Shown: positions 5,808 to 13,097 of the stretch, piece after piece
Position numbering within the stretch: position 1 is the first letter of the stretch
Layout: every line of letters begins with the position of its first letter
From: JTS-RE9 sp964649195
Lineage (GTDB): Bacteria > Planctomycetota > Phycisphaerae > Phycisphaerales > Phycisphaeraceae
Assembly (NCBI GenBank): GCA_964649195.1
Contig: CAZYPK010000096.1
Coordinates: forward strand, 1 to 19,476
DNA length: 19,476 bases
Reading direction: 5' to 3'
Notes under the pieces: generated by a model
The model's input: the letters and a program-made list of their open reading frames with translations, nothing else
Told to the model about the DNA's origin: nothing
Databases searched by the model: none
Position numbers and translations under genes: made by a program

Positions 5808-8015
5808 ATGAACATGGCCACGAAAAAATCACCCTCCCGTTCGCGTTCCGCCGTCGCTTCTCCGTCGCCCGTCACGCCGCCCTCTTCGGATGCCGATCAG
5901 TGGCAGACAGGCGTCGCCATCGACCGCGACTGGCGCACCCATGATTTCGCCATCGAAGGGGACGCCCTCACCCTGGCGTCGCAGGACTGGCTGCTGACCA
6001 ACGGCACGGGCGCTTTCTCGATGGGCTCCATCACCGGGGCGAACCAGCGGCGGTACCACGGCCTGCTCATCGCCGCCACCCGGCCACCGGTGGGCCGGGT
6101 CGTGGCCCTGAACCAGATGCTCGAACAGCTCATCATCAAAAAAGGGGATGCCGAGCACCAACTCGAATTCACCACCTGCCAGTTCCCCGGCCGCGGCAAC
6201 GGCGAGCCGGACGCCTTCGCACCGGCCGGCCACGCGATGCTCCGCCGGTTTCAGAAGGGCCTGTCCGTCTGCTGGACCTACACCTGCGGCAAGGTGGTCT
6301 TCATCCGCGAACTCTTCCTCCACTGGCGGCGGCAGGCGGCCACGATCCGCTACGTCATCACCGGGCTGCGCGAAGCGGGCGAAGCGGCCCGGCTTCGCCT
6401 GAGTCCGATGGTCACGCTGCGCGACTTTCACGCCCTGCTGCACAAGGATCAGGCCGGCCATTTCACCATCGACTCCCGCATCGACGGGGTGACGGTCAAG
6501 CGCGAAAGCGGGGCTTCGCTGCCGGCCGATGAAGCGGTCGCGGTGACCTTTCGCTGCGAGCAGGCAAGCCGGTTCGATCGCACCCGCGACTGGTGGTACA
6601 ACCTGGTCTATCGCACCGAAACCGAGCGAGGCCAGGATGACCGGGAGGATAACTTCATCCCCGGCGCGTTCGAGGTGGCGCTGGATCCGAAAGAGGATCA
6701 ACAGATCGTGACGGTCACGGTCGCGCTGGGCCATGCCGCCGCGGATCCGATGGCCGGTCTGGGCAACGCCAGGCAGGAACATCTGGCGCCGATTCTCAGG
6801 CATCTGGGCGATGCGAATGAAAGCGCCGGCGATGAGGCGGCGAAGTATCGCAAGGCGCTGACCATCGCGGCGGATGATTTTGTGGTGGGACGAACCATCA
6901 AGGGCCGCCACCTTTCGACGATTCTCGCGGGCTATCCGTGGTTTGCCGACTGGGGCCGGGACACCTTCATCGCCCTGCCGGGGCTGCTCATTGAAACGGG
7001 GCGGTTCAGCGAAGCCCGCAACACGCTTGAGGTCTTCGCCGATTCGATCCGCAACGGCCTGGTGCCCAACCGATTCGATGATTACGACGACAACGCGGCC
7101 CACTACAACACCGTCGATGGCAGCCTGTGGTTCATCCAGGCGGCGCTGCGCTATGTCGAAGTGAGCAAGGATCACGACTCGTGGACCAACTGGCTCCGCG
7201 GGGCCTGCCAGTCGATCATGGAGGCCTACATCAAAGGCACCGACTACGACATCCGCATGGCGGGCGACGGCCTGATCACCGCCGGCAACAACACCACGCA
7301 ACTCACCTGGATGGATGCGGCCTGCGGCGGCGTCGTGTTCACTCCGCGCTGCGGCAAGGCCGTCGAAATCAACGCGCTCTGGTACGCCTGCCTCACCGGC
7401 ATGGCGGCGGCGATCGGGAAGGACCGCAAGCCCGTCGGCGATCACTACCTCAAGCTCGCCGCACGGGTCAAACGCTCCTTCGCCAAAAACTTCTGGAACG
7501 ACAGCCTCAACTGCCTCGCGGATGTCGTCTGGAGCGATGAGCAAGGCGTCGATCACCGCGATGATTCAGTCAGGCCCAACCAGATTTTTGCCGTGAGCCT
7601 GGCCGACTCCCCCATCCCGCAGACCCTGCAAAAACAGGTGCTGGCCGCGGTGAAGGCGCAACTGCTCACCCCCAAGGGCCTGCGCACCCTGTCGGCGGAC
7701 CATCCGCAATATCACCCGCGCTACACCGGCGAGCAGTTCAAACGCGACGGCGGCTACCACCAGGGCACGGTCTGGGCCTGGCTGATCGGGCCTTACGTGG
7801 AGGCGGTGCTGCGGGCGGGCAAGTTCAGCGATGCCGCAAAGAGGGAAGCGATGGAGGCGCTGCGTCCGCTGCTCGACGAGCTGATGAACGAAGGCGTCGG
7901 CCAACTGCACGAAATCTACGAAGCCGACGCCCCGCACCGCGCCGTGGGCTGCATGGCGCAGGCGTGGAGCATCTCCGAAGTGCTGCGCGCCCTGCGGCTG
8001 ATCGAAGGCAGGTGA
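5808..8015 (+). CDS. Glycogen-debranching enzyme (amylo-alpha-1,6-glucosidase, archaeal/bacterial type)
   Basis: The product hydrolyses alpha-1,6 branch points of glycogen or limit dextrin in the cytoplasm. The layout is an N-terminal beta-rich domain with TNGTGAFSMGSITGANQRRY and HGLLIAATRPPVGR, followed by an (alpha/alpha)6 catalytic domain. Catalytic-domain signatures are YPWFADWGRDTFIALPGLL, NRFDDYDDNAAHYNTVDGSL (a trace of the Y.T.D.SLWF motif), TQLTWMDAACGG, EINALWYACL, VRPNQIFAVSL and DGGYHQGTVWAWLIGPY. At 735 residues it is typical for this family (GH133-like). ATG 5808 has AGGA five nt upstream; ATG 5802 and 5814 are alternatives. A TTG at 5760 lies inside the heptamer repeat and is rejected. 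No glycogen synthase or branching enzyme is nearby, so the pathway is assumed from the family. Confidence 0.93.
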   Translation: MNMATKKSPSRSRSAVASPSPVTPPSSDADQWQTGVAIDRDWRTHDFAIEGDALTLASQDWLLTNGTGAFSMGSITGANQRRYHGLLIAATRPPVGRVVALNQMLEQLIIKKGDAEHQLEFTTCQFPGRGNGEPDAFAPAGHAMLRRFQKGLSVCWTYTCGKVVFIRELFLHWRRQAATIRYVITGLREAGEAARLRLSPMVTLRDFHALLHKDQAGHFTIDSRIDGVTVKRESGASLPADEAVAVTFRCEQASRFDRTRDWWYNLVYRTETERGQDDREDNFIPGAFEVALDPKEDQQIVTVTVALGHAAADPMAGLGNARQEHLAPILRHLGDANESAGDEAAKYRKALTIAADDFVVGRTIKGRHLSTILAGYPWFADWGRDTFIALPGLLIETGRFSEARNTLEVFADSIRNGLVPNRFDDYDDNAAHYNTVDGSLWFIQAALRYVEVSKDHDSWTNWLRGACQSIMEAYIKGTDYDIRMAGDGLITAGNNTTQLTWMDAACGGVVFTPRCGKAVEINALWYACLTGMAAAIGKDRKPVGDHYLKLAARVKRSFAKNFWNDSLNCLADVVWSDEQGVDHRDDSVRPNQIFAVSLADSPIPQTLQKQVLAAVKAQLLTPKGLRTLSADHPQYHPRYTGEQFKRDGGYHQGTVWAWLIGPYVEAVLRAGKFSDAAKREAMEALRPLLDELMNEGVGQLHEIYEADAPHRAVGCMAQAWSISEVLRALRLIEGR

Positions 8016-8091
8016 AGGCGAGTCCTGTGTGGGATTCCTGAATCACCTCACGTCCAAGCCGCTTGCGGCGTAGCAATCCCTTGGTTCACGG

Positions 8092-8245
8092 GGAACGAAA
8101 AACGGGAACGGAAAACGGGGGAACGGAAAACGGGACAGGTCCAATTAGAGCGGGGGGCAAGTATTGCGAACGGAAAACGGGACAGGTCCAATTAGAGCGG
8201 GGGCAAGTATTGGACCTGTCCCGTTTTTCGGTTCGTTTTTCGGTT
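8092..8245. repeat. Composite direct/inverted repeat (GGGACAGGTCCAATTAG type)
   Basis: A 45-46-bp unit starting GAACGGAAAACGGGACAGGT occurs twice in tandem (8121-8166 and 8168-8212). It is followed at 8212-8234 by an inverted partial copy, GGACCTGTCCCGTTTT. Shortened AACGGGAA fragments precede it at 8093-8120. Such GGACCTGTCCCGTTTT ends recall, from memory, repeats accompanying REP-associated tyrosine transposases, but no transposase is present here. The element marks the left edge of the low-GC island. The rest of 8016-8328 has no supported gene; a GCCGCTTGCGGC palindrome lies at 8058-8069. Confidence 0.75.
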
Positions 8246-8328
8246 CACGACAAATGTTTCATATCCGGCAGACTGGGAAAGCCGCTTCTTACCAGAATCT
8301 CGCATCCTCCCTCGGTAAACTGCTCGAA

Positions 8329-8535
8329 TCATGGCGTCCAAGTGGCCGGATTGCACCGCGCCACAAGTTGCGGTTCTTTGGCAGAAAGCTCTTCCAGCAT
8401 GGAGTCTATCATTTTCGTGGTTTCATCGGCAGATGACCGAATGCGAATGTTCTGGGCATGTAGCGACCCCTGAACGCACAGCAGGCATCCGACGAATGCA
8501 ATAATGAGAACAACGATGCGGTTATTTCGTGTCAT
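8329..8535 (-). CDS. Small exported protein of unknown function
   Basis: The product has 68 residues. An N-terminal RNNR segment is followed by a hydrophobic stretch (IVVLIIAFVGCLLCV) and a plausible signal peptidase I site after SLHA, leaving about 40 mature residues. Its ATG overlaps the end of the upstream large exported-protein gene by 14 nt, which suggests translational coupling and a shared transcript. Past the TGA stop the same frame stays open for 27 more codons to 8245, ending at the repeat element. The protein may therefore be shortened by a nonsense mutation, or the tail may be chance. I recognise no family. Base composition is lower in GC than the flanking housekeeping genes. Confidence 0.55.
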   Translation of the reverse strand: MTRNNRIVVLIIAFVGCLLCVQGSLHAQNIRIRSSADETTKMIDSMLEELSAKEPQLVARCNPATWTP

Positions 8536-10027
8536 TGGTTTCCTGACTTCGCTTGAGGACTTCGCTCTGAAGATATATCTGGAACGCCTCCGTCTGCATC
8601 AATACATGCGTCGTGTCAACCAGATACTTGTCTCGATCCTGCGGGCGCTGTTCAAAGCTGCCTACACCCATTCGATGCTCAACAGTCAGATATCGCATGA
8701 CCTCCTTAGTCTCTTCACCCAAGATGATTGCCGCGTTAGTGGCAAAGGCGCGCGTTGCCGCCCAGCCCAAGGAGGCAAATCGCTTGTCAAGAACTAGGGC
8801 CTTCAACAATGGAGCGGCAAGCTTGCCTCCGTTCTTGCCGAGTTTAATGATCAGGTCTTCCTGGAGTCCCCCGGAGTTGTACTCCGGTTTTGAATCTTCA
8901 AAGTAGCGGTCCTTGATGTATGGAATCTGGGATTCGCCGCCAAGGGACCATAATGCGTCCATGAGTATACATCGCCGCGACTGATAATAGGTCTTATTAC
9001 TTATCTCGATATCCTTTTTTAACCATTCCACGCCTTTTTGCGGATTGAGTTGTGCCGCTGCTATGAGATGATCTATGCGAATCCAATCTTTCTCATGGCC
9101 TAATTCATAAATCCACTGAGCGTCTTCTTTCTCAAGCAACTGCGGAGCATGGCGAAGAACAACGGCCCTCGTTTCCCACGGAATTTTGGAGTTGGGCCCC
9201 GATTTCAATGTCGATCCCGGAAGATTCCAATCGCCATTCAAAAACTTTCGAATAGTAGTCTTATCGATGTCGTTCTTTAATGAGTCAAGTACTTCTGCTT
9301 CAGTGTATACCTTAGGTAGATGAGACCACCGAGCAGGAACGTGGGCCTGAATTGTGGCAATCAAGATGGCTCTTTGCGCCCCTGAAGTTTTGGCAGCGAG
9401 TTCCTTCTTGATCGGCTCCAAGGGCTTCTTCCAGTTGGCCACTTGCGCCTTATTAAATCGAAAGACCCACTCGGAAGCCAGTAGTTCAGGTTTCGGGACA
9501 CTGTTCCAATATTCCAAAAACCGGCCCTCTTCAATCACAGGTTCCATGACGTTGAGTCCAAGACGGCGATAAAGTAGCGATCTCACCAAATCATGTACCG
9601 TAGTATCTATCGGTTGATCGTTCCTAATCCCGAGCGATCCATAGCTGGGCCGCGAAAGGGTACGCTCGTGATCCCCTAATAAGTTTGCCAACACCGGCAT
9701 ACCGTCTACTCGATCAGCATGAGCAAATACAAGTATTGCCAAGGCCTTCCGCTTCATGTCATCAGATTCTAATAGTGACAGTGATATGCCATCTGCCTTG
9801 TCAGTTAAGATACGATATTCAGAATGATCCTCTCCTTTGCTGTTAAAACCGGCACCTCTTCCCTCGAACAGCAGTGTAGATTCCGGAAGCATTTTCATGC
9901 GCCCAGCTACCTGCTGAAACATGGTTGACGTCTCCTCTGAAGCAACTCCATGCTGGAAAATCGAGGTCGCGGCAATCGCCGATCCAAAAATGAACACGGC
10001 CCGATATATGCATAGTCTATTATTCAT
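8522..10027 (-). CDS. Large exported alpha-helical protein, possible HEAT-like repeats, unknown function
   Basis: The product has 501 residues from ATG 10027. The N-terminus (NNRLCIYRAVFIFGSAIAATS) is a likely signal peptide with cleavage near the GVASEE segment. The mature part is rich in amphipathic helices with recurring patterns such as KRKALAILVFAHADRV, QRAILIATIQAHVPARW, IRIDHLIAAAQLNPQKGVEW and AAPLLKALVLDKRFASLGW. These suggest HEAT/armadillo-like scaffolding, but I see no catalytic motif. The start is chosen because the upstream frame ends inside it: ATGAATAA overlaps the preceding stop by 8 nt. ATG 10069 would add 14 residues ahead of the signal peptide. GC content is clearly lower than in the genes on either side and codon use differs, pointing to acquisition by transfer. 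Confidence 0.75.
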   Translation of the reverse strand: MNNRLCIYRAVFIFGSAIAATSIFQHGVASEETSTMFQQVAGRMKMLPESTLLFEGRGAGFNSKGEDHSEYRILTDKADGISLSLLESDDMKRKALAILVFAHADRVDGMPVLANLLGDHERTLSRPSYGSLGIRNDQPIDTTVHDLVRSLLYRRLGLNVMEPVIEEGRFLEYWNSVPKPELLASEWVFRFNKAQVANWKKPLEPIKKELAAKTSGAQRAILIATIQAHVPARWSHLPKVYTEAEVLDSLKNDIDKTTIRKFLNGDWNLPGSTLKSGPNSKIPWETRAVVLRHAPQLLEKEDAQWIYELGHEKDWIRIDHLIAAAQLNPQKGVEWLKKDIEISNKTYYQSRRCILMDALWSLGGESQIPYIKDRYFEDSKPEYNSGGLQEDLIIKLGKNGGKLAAPLLKALVLDKRFASLGWAATRAFATNAAIILGEETKEVMRYLTVEHRMGVGSFEQRPQDRDKYLVDTTHVLMQTEAFQIYLQSEVLKRSQETNDTK

Positions 10028-10397
10028 GACGCTTTTCCACAATAAGTGCATTGGGACGCGGAGGATCATTCTTCATAGCTATCCATTTTACAGAAGCAGG
10101 CGTCACAGTATCGTCGTAAAAGCCTGGACCTGCAAATCCCGCAACATTATCACTAGTCCAAGCATCTATGTCATCATAACGCCCGGCGCCAATCATTGGA
10201 TCAAACAGCTTTACGCCTGCCCCTACCGTATACTCAATGATCCCGTGCGTTTCAAATGAGTCGGGGCCAGTATTGTTGTTCTGAATCGCTCTCGGACTGT
10301 CAGACGTGGCGTCCGAAGGCTGCCACGCGATAGTGGTGTTTTTATGCGATGGATAAGGGGAGAAAAGGGGATAGGGGAGAAAAGGGGATAAGTACAT
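10020..10397 (-). pseudogene. Probable 5'-truncated gene fragment, unknown function
   Basis: The open frame ends in TAA at 10020 and overlaps the next start by 8 nt. Its last ~100 residues look like real protein, including GIIEYTVGAGVKLFDP, GAGRYDDIDAWTSDNV and VKWIAMKNDPPRPNALIVEK. The first ~17 codons from ATG 10397 are only the translation of a low-complexity tandem repeat (10357-10390). No Shine-Dalgarno precedes that ATG, and an in-frame stop lies about 30 nt further up. The simplest reading is that repeat DNA has replaced the true 5' end of a larger gene. A short intact gene starting at 10397 is the alternative. No signal peptide or known domain is recognised. Confidence 0.5.
10357..10390. 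repeat. Two exact 17-bp tandem units (GGGGAGAAAAGGGGATA)
   Basis: The unit GGGGAGAAAAGGGGATA occurs twice without a gap. A related inverted tract, CCCCTTTTCCCC, lies at about 10510. The region 10398-10532 between them shows no gene. Confidence 0.85.
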
Positions 10398-10532
10398 ATT
10401 TTGATGTCGTGAAAGATCACCCCGCTAGGTTGTTGACGTGCGACTCTTGGCATGCTGATAAGATAATCGAAAGGTGTTCGTCAAACAACAGGTCCATTAT
10501 TCGCTCTGTCCCCTTTTCCCCTTCCGTTACGC

Positions 10533-10717
10533 CTTTGGAAAGGGAAGGCGGGAAAGGCGGAAAAAGGCGATTACTTATTACTTAATGCTTATTACTTAAC
10601 GGCTATTTTGAACCTTGCGGCATCGAGATTGCCGGGATCGTCCGGGCATTTTTCCGAAATAACCATTCAGTAATAAGTATTAAGTAATAAGCATTCGCCT
10701 TTTCCTGCTTTCCAGAG
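10533..10717. repeat. 185-bp MITE-like inverted-repeat element with heptamer-built arms
   Basis: The ends CTTTGGAAAG (10533) and CTTTCCAGAG (10708-10717) are near-complementary. Inside them AAAAAGGCGATTACTTATTA (from 10561) faces a complementary arm at 10668-10706. The arms are built from 7-bp units: TTACTTA, TTACTTA, ATGCTTA, TTACTTA on the left (10571-10598) and TAATAAG, TATTAAG, TAATAAG on the right (10671-10691). The ~70-bp centre has no ORF. It borders the right edge of the low-GC island. Confidence 0.7.
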
Positions 10718-10754
10718 ACCATGTTTTTCAGTGGTCCCGATGGTCAAGTGAGAC

Positions 10755-10839
10755 GATGGCTGTTGCGTCGAACGGCCCTCACCTGTCTCCATCGCCCCGC
10801 TGCGCGGCGATGGAGACTGTCCTCTCCCCGGGGGAGAGG
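10755..10839. repeat. Two-hairpin repeat, copy 1, at the 3' end of the transporter gene
   Basis: GTCTCCATCGC (10785-10795) pairs with GCGATGGAGAC (10807-10817). CCTCTCCCC (10821-10829) pairs with GGGGAGAGG (10831-10839). The second copy lies at 12908-12990 in the same orientation and starts with the same TGTTGCGTCGAA lead. Placed 9 nt after the transporter stop, the stems could terminate its transcript or protect its 3' end. Confidence 0.8.
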
Positions 10840-10848
10840 GCCGGGGCG

Positions 10849-12705
10849 TCAGGCCCGTTTTTTTCGCAGGAGGTGTACCGCCACGCCCAGGAGGAAGAGC
10901 GAGCCCAGCACGACCAGGGCGATGTCGCGGACGCGGACCTCGGAGCCGGGGAGTTTGGCGGTGTCGTTGAAGATGGACACGGCGGCGCCGGTGCAGGCCA
11001 GGGCGACGGCGAAGAGCATCATGGCGTTGATGAAGATTCGCTTGCCGCCTTTGGGGATTTCATCGCCGAGGATTTTGCGGTTGTTCATCATGAAGAAGAA
11101 GGCGATGTAGGCGATGGGCAGGAGCACCATGCCGAAGCGGCTGGTGGGCACGGCGAGGTAGAAGCGGGCCTCGCCTGACCAGAGGAAGATGAATCCGAGG
11201 CCGCCGCTGAGGCCCGGCAGCAGGCAGCCGAGGAAGTAGAGCGGGCCTTTGGACTGGCGTCCGAGCATTTCGCAGATGGTGAAGCCGTTGATGAGCATGA
11301 GGATGATGATGGTGGAAACCGCCATGCCGATGACGCCGACGCCAAAGACATACTGGGCCATGGTCTTGCCCGCGAGATTTTCCAGGGAGTTGGCCAGGGC
11401 GAAGGAATCGCGCTGGATCATGGTGGCGGCGATGGTCTTGTCGCCGAGGGTCAGGTTCTGCCGGGCCTGATCGAGCGGGCCGTAGCCCAGGCCCAGGTTC
11501 GGGTCTTTCAGTTCCGTCGCGGCCACTTCCTCCGCCTTCTTGGTCTTGAGCAATTCCGCTTTCGCAGTCTGCACCTTTTCATCGTGCAGCTTCTGGGCCG
11601 AGGCGAGTGCGTTGAACCGCTTGTGTTTGTCTTCGTCATTCTGAGCCTGCTTGTCCTCAAGCGTGCTCCTGAGCAGGCCGTCAAGGTTCTTGTTGAAGTC
11701 GCCTTCGAGCTTCACGATCGCCGGCGTTCGCTGGGAAGGATCGAGCAGGCCCGCCTCCGGCTTCGCATGGAACTGAGCGGCGGCGGCGAGGACGACGCAG
11801 CTTGTCGCCAGCACGAAGGGAATGAACAGGCCGGTGGACATGTCGAACACGGCCAGGCCGCGAAACTGTTTGTCCCAGCCTCGCTTGAGCATGGAGAACG
11901 GCAGGAGGAAGGTCATGTTGATGCCCACCGCCGTGGCCGCGGCGGCGACCATCACGTCGCGCTGCTGGGAGACGATCGTTTCATGCCAGTAAACCGGATC
12001 GCTGGAACCGGCGACGAACGGCGCCAGGGTGGACGAAGGATTGTTGAGCAAGCCCACATCAGGCACGAAGAGTCCCTTGAGAATCTCGCCCCAGGGCAGG
12101 CCGTCGCCGCCGAAGGACATCGCCACGACGACGGCAAAGAAGCTGACGACGACGACGCCGACCATCGCCTTGATGATGAGTTCGAACACCTTCACGCCCT
12201 TGCCGCCGGCGCCCTGCGCCCAGACCATCGCCACGCCGACGAGGAAGAGGATGATGACGCCGATCCACTTGCCGGTGTCGGTGTCGGGGATGATCCGAAG
12301 ATTCTGCTGCAAGGCGGCGGTGCCGAGGGAGAACTGGGGCATGGCCCAGACCATGTTGGCCATGAGGGTGGCGATGGCCCAGCCCCAGCCGAGCACGGGG
12401 TTGACGTGTTCGTTGAGTTGTTGGAACGGGCTTTTCTGCGTGGAGAGGGCGATGTAGCCGATGGCGCTGAGCATGACGACACCGAAGATCATCATCAGGG
12501 GCTGGAGCCAGAGCATCTCGTAGCCGCCGATGATGCCGACATAAAGCGACCCGGCCAGCGACCCGCCGCCCAAGGTGATGGCCGACTGAAGCCAGCCGGG
12601 GCCTGAGAGCCTGGTGTAGGTGAGGATCTTGGCTCCGACGCCTTTGCCTTCGATGGCGGCCAGCGCCTGTCGATCCGATTCGAGCCGGGAGTTTTCTTGT
12701 GTCAT
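10849..12705 (-). CDS. Nramp-like (divalent metal transporter family) membrane protein
   Basis: The 618-residue integral membrane protein has about 12 predicted helices in an Nramp/APC-like order. The first begins SGPGWLQSAITLGGGSLAGS, the position of the GPG...DPGN helix of true Nramp metal transporters, but DPGN is replaced by GGGS. The sixth helix (ATAVGINMTFLLPF) lacks the family MPH triplet. Between the seventh helix (about residue 313) and the eighth (about 450) lies a ~130-residue hydrophilic, Lys/Glu-rich, probably coiled-coil insert, predicted to be periplasmic. This suggests transport of something other than Mn/Fe, or a sensor role. The start ATG 12705 follows AGAGGAC at close spacing; ATG 12708 is also possible. 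Longer starts run through repeat DNA and are rejected. It is divergent from the SurA-like lipoprotein gene. Confidence 0.85.
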   Translation of the reverse strand: MTQENSRLESDRQALAAIEGKGVGAKILTYTRLSGPGWLQSAITLGGGSLAGSLYVGIIGGYEMLWLQPLMMIFGVVMLSAIGYIALSTQKSPFQQLNEHVNPVLGWGWAIATLMANMVWAMPQFSLGTAALQQNLRIIPDTDTGKWIGVIILFLVGVAMVWAQGAGGKGVKVFELIIKAMVGVVVVSFFAVVVAMSFGGDGLPWGEILKGLFVPDVGLLNNPSSTLAPFVAGSSDPVYWHETIVSQQRDVMVAAAATAVGINMTFLLPFSMLKRGWDKQFRGLAVFDMSTGLFIPFVLATSCVVLAAAAQFHAKPEAGLLDPSQRTPAIVKLEGDFNKNLDGLLRSTLEDKQAQNDEDKHKRFNALASAQKLHDEKVQTAKAELLKTKKAEEVAATELKDPNLGLGYGPLDQARQNLTLGDKTIAATMIQRDSFALANSLENLAGKTMAQYVFGVGVIGMAVSTIIILMLINGFTICEMLGRQSKGPLYFLGCLLPGLSGGLGFIFLWSGEARFYLAVPTSRFGMVLLPIAYIAFFFMMNNRKILGDEIPKGGKRIFINAMMLFAVALACTGAAVSIFNDTAKLPGSEVRVRDIALVVLGSLFLLGVAVHLLRKKRA

Positions 12706-12829
12706 CATGTCCTCTTGAGTGGGAACCGGGCGGCTCGGAACCGAGCCGGTCAAGTTTGCAGGGGCGACCATTCTAACGAACAGCCGCGAAGCACCAACCC
12801 CGACACCCCGGATGCCAGGGCCATCGCAT

Positions 12830-12898
12830 GTGGCGGTGGTCCGCCACCTCTGCCTCTGGGAGAGGTCGGCGAGGCTTTGCGAGCCGGGTGAGGGCGGT
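12830..12898. repeat. Inverted, diverged relative of the two-hairpin repeat
   Basis: GTGGCGG (12830-12836) pairs with CCGCCAC (12841-12847), and CCTCT (12853-12857) with AGAGG (12861-12865). GGGAGAGG...GGGTGAGGGC read backwards gives GCCCTCACCC...CCTCTCCC, the frame of the repeat at 12928-12982. It therefore looks like an opposite-facing copy. It lies between the divergent transporter and lipoprotein genes. Confidence 0.55.
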
Positions 12899-12907
12899 TC
12901 GACGGTT

Positions 12908-12990
12908 GATGTTGCGTCGAAAATCCTGCCCTCACCTGTCTCAATCGCTCCGCTGCGCGGCGATTGAGACTGTCCTCTCCCCAGGGGAGA
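12908..12990. repeat. Two-hairpin repeat, copy 2, upstream of the SurA-like gene
   Basis: GTCTCAATCGC (12938-12948) pairs with GCGATTGAGAC (12960-12970). TCTCCCC (12976-12982) pairs with GGGGAGA (12984-12990). Compared with copy 1 at 10755-10839, one stem pair has changed from C-G to A-T on both sides, keeping the stem. The remaining 392-bp gap 12706-13097 shows no gene. Confidence 0.8.
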
Positions 12991-13097
12991 TGGCGAAGCG
13001 GCAGGCCCTGACGGTGGATGCGAGGGCCCTGCGGTTTTTGTTGGCCATTGCCATCGCCATTGATCCGCCACACCGCCGCCCATACACTCATTGCAAC

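Noticed and set aside
5829..7556. 575-codon open frame on the minus strand
   Set aside because: It is fully antisense to the debranching-enzyme gene, whose motifs are complete; the antisense product is Gly/Asp/Arg-rich with no family features, as expected from GC-rich codon bias.
10756..11178. 140-codon plus-strand frame at the transporter 3' end
   Set aside because: It runs from the hairpin repeat into the antisense of the transporter and has no protein features.
11584..12606. 340-codon plus-strand frame inside the transporter gene
   Set aside because: Antisense to a convincing 12-helix membrane protein; its His/Asp/Glu-rich product is the typical shadow of hydrophobic codons.
12706..13083. 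N-terminal extension of the transporter by 125 residues
   Set aside because: The extension translates palindromic repeat DNA and a Shine-Dalgarno (AGAGGA) lies directly before ATG 12705/12708.
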